Below are positions 60,330 through 64,000 of a stretch of DNA of 64,000 nucleotides, one piece after another (the first letter of the stretch is position 1; every line of letters starts with the position of its first letter). The position numbers and the translations under genes are program-made. The notes under the pieces are model-generated. The model saw nothing but the letters and a program-made list of their open reading frames with translations, had not been told where the DNA came from and made no database searches. The DNA comes from Acidicapsa ligni (GTDB lineage Bacteria > Acidobacteriota > Terriglobia > Terriglobales > Acidobacteriaceae). Where the stretch lies: assembly GCF_025685655.1 (NCBI RefSeq), contig NZ_JAGSYG010000001.1, positions 124,001-188,000 of the forward strand, in the 5' to 3' direction.

Positions 60330-61473
60330 GGGGGACGGATGACTGTCTTGTCTGCGCGGACATCAGGTCTACGAACATCTTTTGGAATTTGGGTAGGTTT
60401 AGGTCTAGTTGAGCGTGGGCTTTTTGGGTTTCGGTTTGGGGATGGAGGGGGTCGGTCCAGGTCAGGGTGTTGCCGTAGCTGGGGCCGTGGGTCAGGTCTA
60501 CATCCATATAGACGTACTTTTCTTTGGTGATGATGGTGGGGTCGAGCCAGGCGCAGGCGGTTAGTTCGTCCCAGAGGTAGTAGCGTTCCTGGGAGTATTT
60601 GGCGATGTATTGGGCGGCGGGGCTGTTGGATTTGCTGATCGCGGCCAGCATCTCGTCTGTGAAGCGGGCTTTGATGGAGACATCGACGGTGGTGACGTCG
60701 ATGCGGGGCCAGTGGGCGCGCAGGACTATGTGGGTGGCTTCGGGATCGAACCAGAAGTTGAATTCGTGGCGGGGGCTTTCGGCGAATTCCGGGTCGTCGG
60801 TCTGGGGGTTGAGGCTGCCGCCCATGAGGACGATTCCCTGGGTGAGCGAGGCGAATTCCGGATCGATGCTGATGGCGAGTGCGATGTTGGTGAATGGGCC
60901 GGCGGCGAAGATGGTGACCTGGTGTGGGTGGGCGTGGACCTGACGGATGAGGAAGTGGACGGCGTCTTCTTCGATTGCGGTGGTGTGCGGGGCGCCCTCG
61001 GGCATAGGCGGAATTTCATAGGGACCGTGGGCCTGCTGGTAGATGACGGAGTCTTTGGGATGGGCGCCGGTGATGGTTGCGCCTTTTTCTTCGAGAGTGG
61101 TGGGGCCTCCGCCCCAGGCTCCGAGCCAGCTTACGTTGCCGTCGAGGGCGGCTTCGAGATGGGTCTCCTGCTGGGTGCGGACGAGGGGGAAGACTGCTCC
61201 TTTGGCTACGGGAACGTCGGTGCGGTTGATGAGTTCGAGCATGCGGAGGGTGTGTTGGGTTTCTTCGTCGCGCCAGGCGTTGCCGGTGACCATGGTGATG
61301 CCGAGGACCTGGACTTGCGGGGATTGAAGCAGGACCATCATGGCCATTTGATTGGAGCCGCCGGGGCCGGAGCCGTCCTGGTCGATCAGGACTAGTCGTT
61401 TTTGGGCATGGGCGAGGGTGGCTATAGATAGGGCCAGGGCTATGACTGGGATTCTTTTAAGAACGGAGGGCAT
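60313..61473 (-). CDS. Exported nucleoside hydrolase-like protein
   Basis: 386 residues with signal peptide (VIALALSIATLAHAQ). IunH fold: VLGITMVTGNAWRDEETQHT, IFAAGPFTNIALAISIDPEF, and HEFNFWFDPEATHIVL are family-typical. The calcium-binding N-terminus, normally DTDPGxDD, reads IDQDGSGPGGSNQMAM: the first two Asp are kept, while the Asp pair is Ser-Asn. The late His-Asp (HDPLA in relatives) reads LWDELTAC. It may therefore have altered metal binding or act on another N-riboside. It is probably periplasmic and scavenges nucleosides. Confidence 0.82.
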   Translation of the reverse strand: MPSVLKRIPVIALALSIATLAHAQKRLVLIDQDGSGPGGSNQMAMMVLLQSPQVQVLGITMVTGNAWRDEETQHTLRMLELINRTDVPVAKGAVFPLVRTQQETHLEAALDGNVSWLGAWGGGPTTLEEKGATITGAHPKDSVIYQQAHGPYEIPPMPEGAPHTTAIEEDAVHFLIRQVHAHPHQVTIFAAGPFTNIALAISIDPEFASLTQGIVLMGGSLNPQTDDPEFAESPRHEFNFWFDPEATHIVLRAHWPRIDVTTVDVSIKARFTDEMLAAISKSNSPAAQYIAKYSQERYYLWDELTACAWLDPTIITKEKYVYMDVDLTHGPSYGNTLTWTDPLHPQTETQKAHAQLDLNLPKFQKMFVDLMSAQTRQSSVPLNSPH

Positions 61474-61535
61474 GGGCGGTATTGTTGCATACTGCGCTTT
61501 GCCTGGGTGGTTGCTTTGTTCGGGGGGTTGTTGAA

Positions 61536-61700
61536 CAGCAGATTCCCTTTGGGAATGACAGACAGAACTGCAACTACAACTGCAAGGGCAACTTCAACTA
61601 CAACTGCAAAAGCAAGGGCAACTGCAACGGCAAAAACTAGGGCAACTGCAACGGCAAAAACTAGGGCAACTGCAACGGCAAAAACTAGGGCAAAAGCAAA
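61536..61700. repeat. Dispersed repeat, copy 2, with 24-bp tandem array
   Basis: Core CAGCAGATTCCCTTTGGGAA (TGACAGACAGAACTGCAA follows) matches copy 1 at 58774-58885. Behind it are GCAACT/GCAAGG-type hexamers and three identical 24-bp units (61616-61639, 61640-61663, 61664-61687; unit starts GGGCAACTGCAACGG). It fills the gap between two minus-strand genes. Frames through it give only Thr/Ala/Lys/Arg repeats. Confidence 0.8.
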
Positions 61701-61739
61701 GGTGGGCTTTGCTTTTGCCTGGGTGGGGATGATTCTGGT

Positions 61740-62384
61740 TTAGTAGCGGTCGCGTCTGGGGCGGTCGTTGCTTCTGCCGCTTCGGCCTCGGTTGCTGCTT
61801 CTGTTGCGGTCGCCGCTGCGGTCGTTGTAGCCGGAACGGCTGGGCATTGCCGGGACTGGGGCGGGAAGGTCGGTGCGGCCCTTGGGGTAGACGACCAGAT
61901 AGCGTTCCTGGCCTTCGCCGAGAGATTGGGTTTCTACGTCTTCGATGGATTTGAAGGCGAGGTGGAGCATGCGGCGTTCGCGGGAGTTGGTGGGCGGGAA
62001 GCTGTAGGGCTGGCCGGATTGGCGGACGCGTTCGGCGGCGGCTTCGGCGGAGGTTTGAATCTCCTGCTGGCGAAGAGCTTTGAAGTTGAGTGCGTCGAAG
62101 CTGACCAGATCGTGTTCACGGATGTCGAGGCGGAGGATCTGGATGGCGATGTGTTCGAGGGAGCGGAGGAGTTCGCCGCCGCGCTCGGTGAGCATGGGCG
62201 AATCGATGCCTACGAACTCGACGTTGAGGATCTCGACAGGGCCGAGGGCAGGATCTGCTTCCGGGTCTACCGGCGCGGGGCTGGCGCTGATGCGGTATTT
62301 CAGACGCAGGCCGCCTAAGCGGATGACCGAATTGAGGAAGTCGGCGACTTGTCGGGCGGCTTGCTGCAGGTTCTCGATGGGCAT
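61740..62384 (-). CDS. R3H-domain RNA-binding protein, KhpB/Jag-like
   Basis: 214 residues. An N-terminal KH-like module (FLNSVIRLGGLRLKYRISAS, LEHIAIQILRLDIREHDLVS) is followed by an R3H domain with NSRERRMLHLAFKSIEDVET and GEGQERYLVVYPK. The C-terminus is a Ser/Arg/Asn/Gly-rich RGG-like tail (RNRSSNRGRSGRSNDRPRR) that would add RNA affinity. KhpB/Jag partners KhpA in controlling cell-envelope and division genes. It normally sits beside yidC/rnpA, but neither is in this window. Confidence 0.85.
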   Translation of the reverse strand: MPIENLQQAARQVADFLNSVIRLGGLRLKYRISASPAPVDPEADPALGPVEILNVEFVGIDSPMLTERGGELLRSLEHIAIQILRLDIREHDLVSFDALNFKALRQQEIQTSAEAAAERVRQSGQPYSFPPTNSRERRMLHLAFKSIEDVETQSLGEGQERYLVVYPKGRTDLPAPVPAMPSRSGYNDRSGDRNRSSNRGRSGRSNDRPRRDRY

Positions 62385-62457
62385 GGGTTGTCAGTATCTC
62401 AAATTTGGCTGGGGTTGTGCTGAGCTCGATTCAATTATCGACGTTCGCCGCAAAAGT

Positions 62458-62483
62458 GCCGAAGGGCCAGATGGTCCTTCGGC
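62458..62483 (-). terminator. Probable intrinsic terminator
   Basis: Stem GCCGAAGGGCC / GGTCCTTCGGC (11 bp, one G-T pair, loop AGAT), followed on the minus strand by a short T-run (CACTTTTGC). It would terminate the DUF6580-like gene ahead of the R3H gene. Confidence 0.65.
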
Positions 62484-62565
62484 GGGGTTTCCGAATTATT
62501 TTAATGCCCGGGCTGGAGGCCGTGTCCATCTAAGACACTTTGTATGCAGAATCGGACCTGCGGGG

Positions 62566-63114
62566 CTACTTCAGAGACCTTGCGGGGAGTTCTTTGCCGT
62601 GCTGGAAGTTGCGGATGGCGATGGGAAGACCAAAGGCCAGGGCAACCACGATTGCGGTCGAGATGAGGTCGCGTTCGTAGAAAGGCAATCCTGCGGCGAA
62701 GCAGGCGATGAGGCCGCCGAAGTTTGCGGCGTACATGCCGCCGGGATTGTGGGCCACGAGCCAGACGGCGTAGTTCGAAACGAGAAAGAAGGATGTCGGC
62801 CCGAGGATGGCTGCTGCGACGGCGCGCAGGGTGGTGGTTTTCTGCGCCAGCAGGATGCGTCCGAGGACGATGGCGGCGGCGTACCAGCCCCAGGTCACGA
62901 GGTAGTCGCTGACGGCGAAGCTGTAGGAGTAGACGTGGGTGGTGAGGTAGTAGTCGGTCGCGGCGAGGGCGGCTACGGGCAGCAGCATCTCCCGCCAGGA
63001 GCGGCGTGCGCCGAAGTAGAGCAGCGAGCCACCGACGGCGGTGAATCCATAGAGGCCGGAGTGGGGTAGTACGCGACTCAGAAGTGCGGCCAGAAGCAGG
63101 AGATATGCGGGCAT
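62566..63114 (-). CDS. DUF6580-like integral membrane protein
   Basis: 182 residues, mostly membrane: about five helices, including YLLLLAALLSRVLPHSGLYG, LVTWGWYAAAIVLGRILLA and STAIVVALAFGLPIAIRNF. The motif PHSGLYGFTAVGGSLLYFGA then LPVAALAATDYYLTTHV resembles the small-molecule transport components grouped as DUF6580 or ECF S-component-like proteins. Substrate unknown. A short intergenic terminator separates it from the R3H gene. Confidence 0.7.
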   Translation of the reverse strand: MPAYLLLLAALLSRVLPHSGLYGFTAVGGSLLYFGARRSWREMLLPVAALAATDYYLTTHVYSYSFAVSDYLVTWGWYAAAIVLGRILLAQKTTTLRAVAAAILGPTSFFLVSNYAVWLVAHNPGGMYAANFGGLIACFAAGLPFYERDLISTAIVVALAFGLPIAIRNFQHGKELPARSLK

Positions 63115-63264
63115 GACAACCTCAAATCGATAGGTTCCCGGAGAATTCAGCTTTGATTTGCCGGGTCGGGGGTAATTCTCATTCTGGAGATCATCGTCTC
63201 CAGGGTCAACTTTGATTTTTTCACAGAGTGAACAAATGTGCCGGGAATGCCGGGGAATAGACGG

Positions 63265-63801
63265 TCAGCCCTGAAGCAGTGAGGCTATTTGCGACAGCTC
63301 AAACTGGATTGCATGGTGGGCAAATCGAGTAGCGGGAACGAGGTGCCCATTTTCATACCGCTCGAATTTTTCCGTTCCGGGAACGGCATCGGGATCGACG
63401 ACCCATATCTCGGGGATACCCATCTGAGCGTAGTCCGCCAGCTTGTGCTTGAGGCGATGAACGTTATCTTGTGGGCTCAGTACTTCAAAAACTGCGAGGG
63501 GCGGGCGGGTGATGACCTGCTCGACCGGAAGGGCGCGATCCAGAACAGTGACATCGGGAACACGAAATCTGGTTGGTGACACCTGAACACGCAGTTCCGC
63601 AAGCACACGGATATTCCACTCCTTTGCATGGCTGAGGAACCAGGCAGATATGGCAGCCTGCCAGTCTGCGTGACCGAATTCACCTGCGGGCCTCTCCTCG
63701 ATTTCTCCATCTACATATTCCGCGTCTGGGTCGTACTCGGAGGAGCGAAGATAGACTTCGATCGGGATTTGTGTTCCGGTAGCCTGTGTTCCGGTAGACA
63801 T
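63265..63801 (-). CDS. Uma2-family putative endonuclease
   Basis: 178 residues with GGGAGG 5 nt before ATG 63801. Uma2/DUF820 proteins are PD-(D/E)XK fold nucleases of uncertain biological role, very numerous in some soil bacteria and cyanobacteria. The nuclease core is visible: EYVDGEIEERPAGEFGHADW, then RVPDVTVLDRALP with the metal Asp, AVFEVLSPQDNVHRLKHKL with the Glu and downstream Lys, and ADYAQMGIPEIWVVDPD. It is intact and stands alone. Confidence 0.88.
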   Translation of the reverse strand: MSTGTQATGTQIPIEVYLRSSEYDPDAEYVDGEIEERPAGEFGHADWQAAISAWFLSHAKEWNIRVLAELRVQVSPTRFRVPDVTVLDRALPVEQVITRPPLAVFEVLSPQDNVHRLKHKLADYAQMGIPEIWVVDPDAVPGTEKFERYENGHLVPATRFAHHAIQFELSQIASLLQG

Positions 63802-63857
63802 GGAATCCTCCCAGAGCGCTTGATTTTACTCCAGGAGGATTGTGCCGATGCTTATTT

Positions 63858-64000
63858 CTACTCGCGGCCATTCATGTACTGGCCTACTTCTTCGCCGTTG
63901 AAGATGTAGACATAACCGCCGACGACGGGGTGGTCGAGACGCTGGTTTAGCTGCTGGCTGGAGCCGTTGGTCATCAATGTGTCCAGGTAGTTGTAGGCGA
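63858..64000 (-). CDS. Partial CDS running off the right edge
   Basis: The 3' end of a minus-strand gene; 47 codons are visible, ending TAG at 63858. The residues read YNYLDTLMTNGSSQQLNQRL, then DHPVVGGYVYIFNGEEVGQY and MNGRE. No family could be recognised from so short a segment. It ends 56 bp before the Uma2 start. Confidence 0.6.
   Translation of the reverse strand, partial: AYNYLDTLMTNGSSQQLNQRLDHPVVGGYVYIFNGEEVGQYMNGRE

Noticed and set aside
61507-61743. Frame encoding Thr/Ala/Lys/Arg repeats
   Set aside because: Produced entirely by the dispersed hexamer/24-bp repeat; not a protein-coding gene.

Overview
The window looks like ordinary chromosome of a soil-type Acidobacteriota (class Terriglobia, Acidobacteriaceae-like). 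This is inferred from gene content: many exported hydrolases, an MdtABC-type RND operon, a DUF2339 giant membrane protein, ECF sigma/DUF4252 modules, a LysW-like zinc ribbon, and dnaG near rpoD. No rRNA, tRNA, phage, plasmid or insertion-sequence gene was seen. Gene density is high, with many 4-bp start/stop overlaps on the minus strand.

Layout. 0-7 kb: a gamma-glutamyltranspeptidase cut by the left edge, a YqjM-type old yellow enzyme, an isoaspartyl peptidase/asparaginase and a UPF0182 membrane protein. 7-16.3 kb (minus): a four-gene tripartite efflux operon (adaptor, two RND pumps, outer-membrane factor). 16.6-25.3 kb: an exported GH5-like hydrolase, an FAD aromatic hydroxylase, a DUF2339 protein and a GH95-like hydrolase. 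25.3-31 kb: a parS-like inverted repeat, two small unreported membrane ORFs, a large exported protein of unknown function, and an atypical PIN-domain gene pair. 31-36.3 kb: a Y-family polymerase and nrdA-nrdB (class Ia ribonucleotide reductase) behind a cobalamin riboswitch. 36.6-39 kb: ECF sigma factor, putative membrane regulator and two DUF4252-like exported proteins. 39-49.7 kb: GluQ, alpha-amylase, LysW-like/surface protein pair, M28 peptidase, a catalytically dead rhomboid homologue, a canonical PIN/Phd toxin-antitoxin pair, FabD, Ddl and an arginase-family enzyme. 50-58.6 kb: a diguanylate cyclase, then rpoD and dnaG separated by a divergent LysR/NmrA pair. 58.6-64 kb: VOC protein, EamA transporter, exported nucleoside hydrolase, R3H RNA-binding protein, a DUF6580-like protein, a Uma2 nuclease and a partial gene, with two copies of a dispersed repeat.

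Functional logic. The clearest regulatory link is the B12 riboswitch ahead of nrdAB: the B12-independent reductase would be repressed when cobalamin is present, which predicts a separate class II (NrdJ) enzyme elsewhere. The efflux genes form one translationally coupled unit. The ECF sigma factor and its membrane partner probably drive the two DUF4252-type genes behind them. Judged by eye only, the + strand is C-rich up to about 25 kb and G-rich just after it, regardless of gene orientation. That switch coincides with the parS-like repeat.

Limits. No alignment or database search was possible, so family names rest on motif recognition. Several start codons were moved inward from the longest reading frame on the basis of ribosome binding sites and signal peptides.
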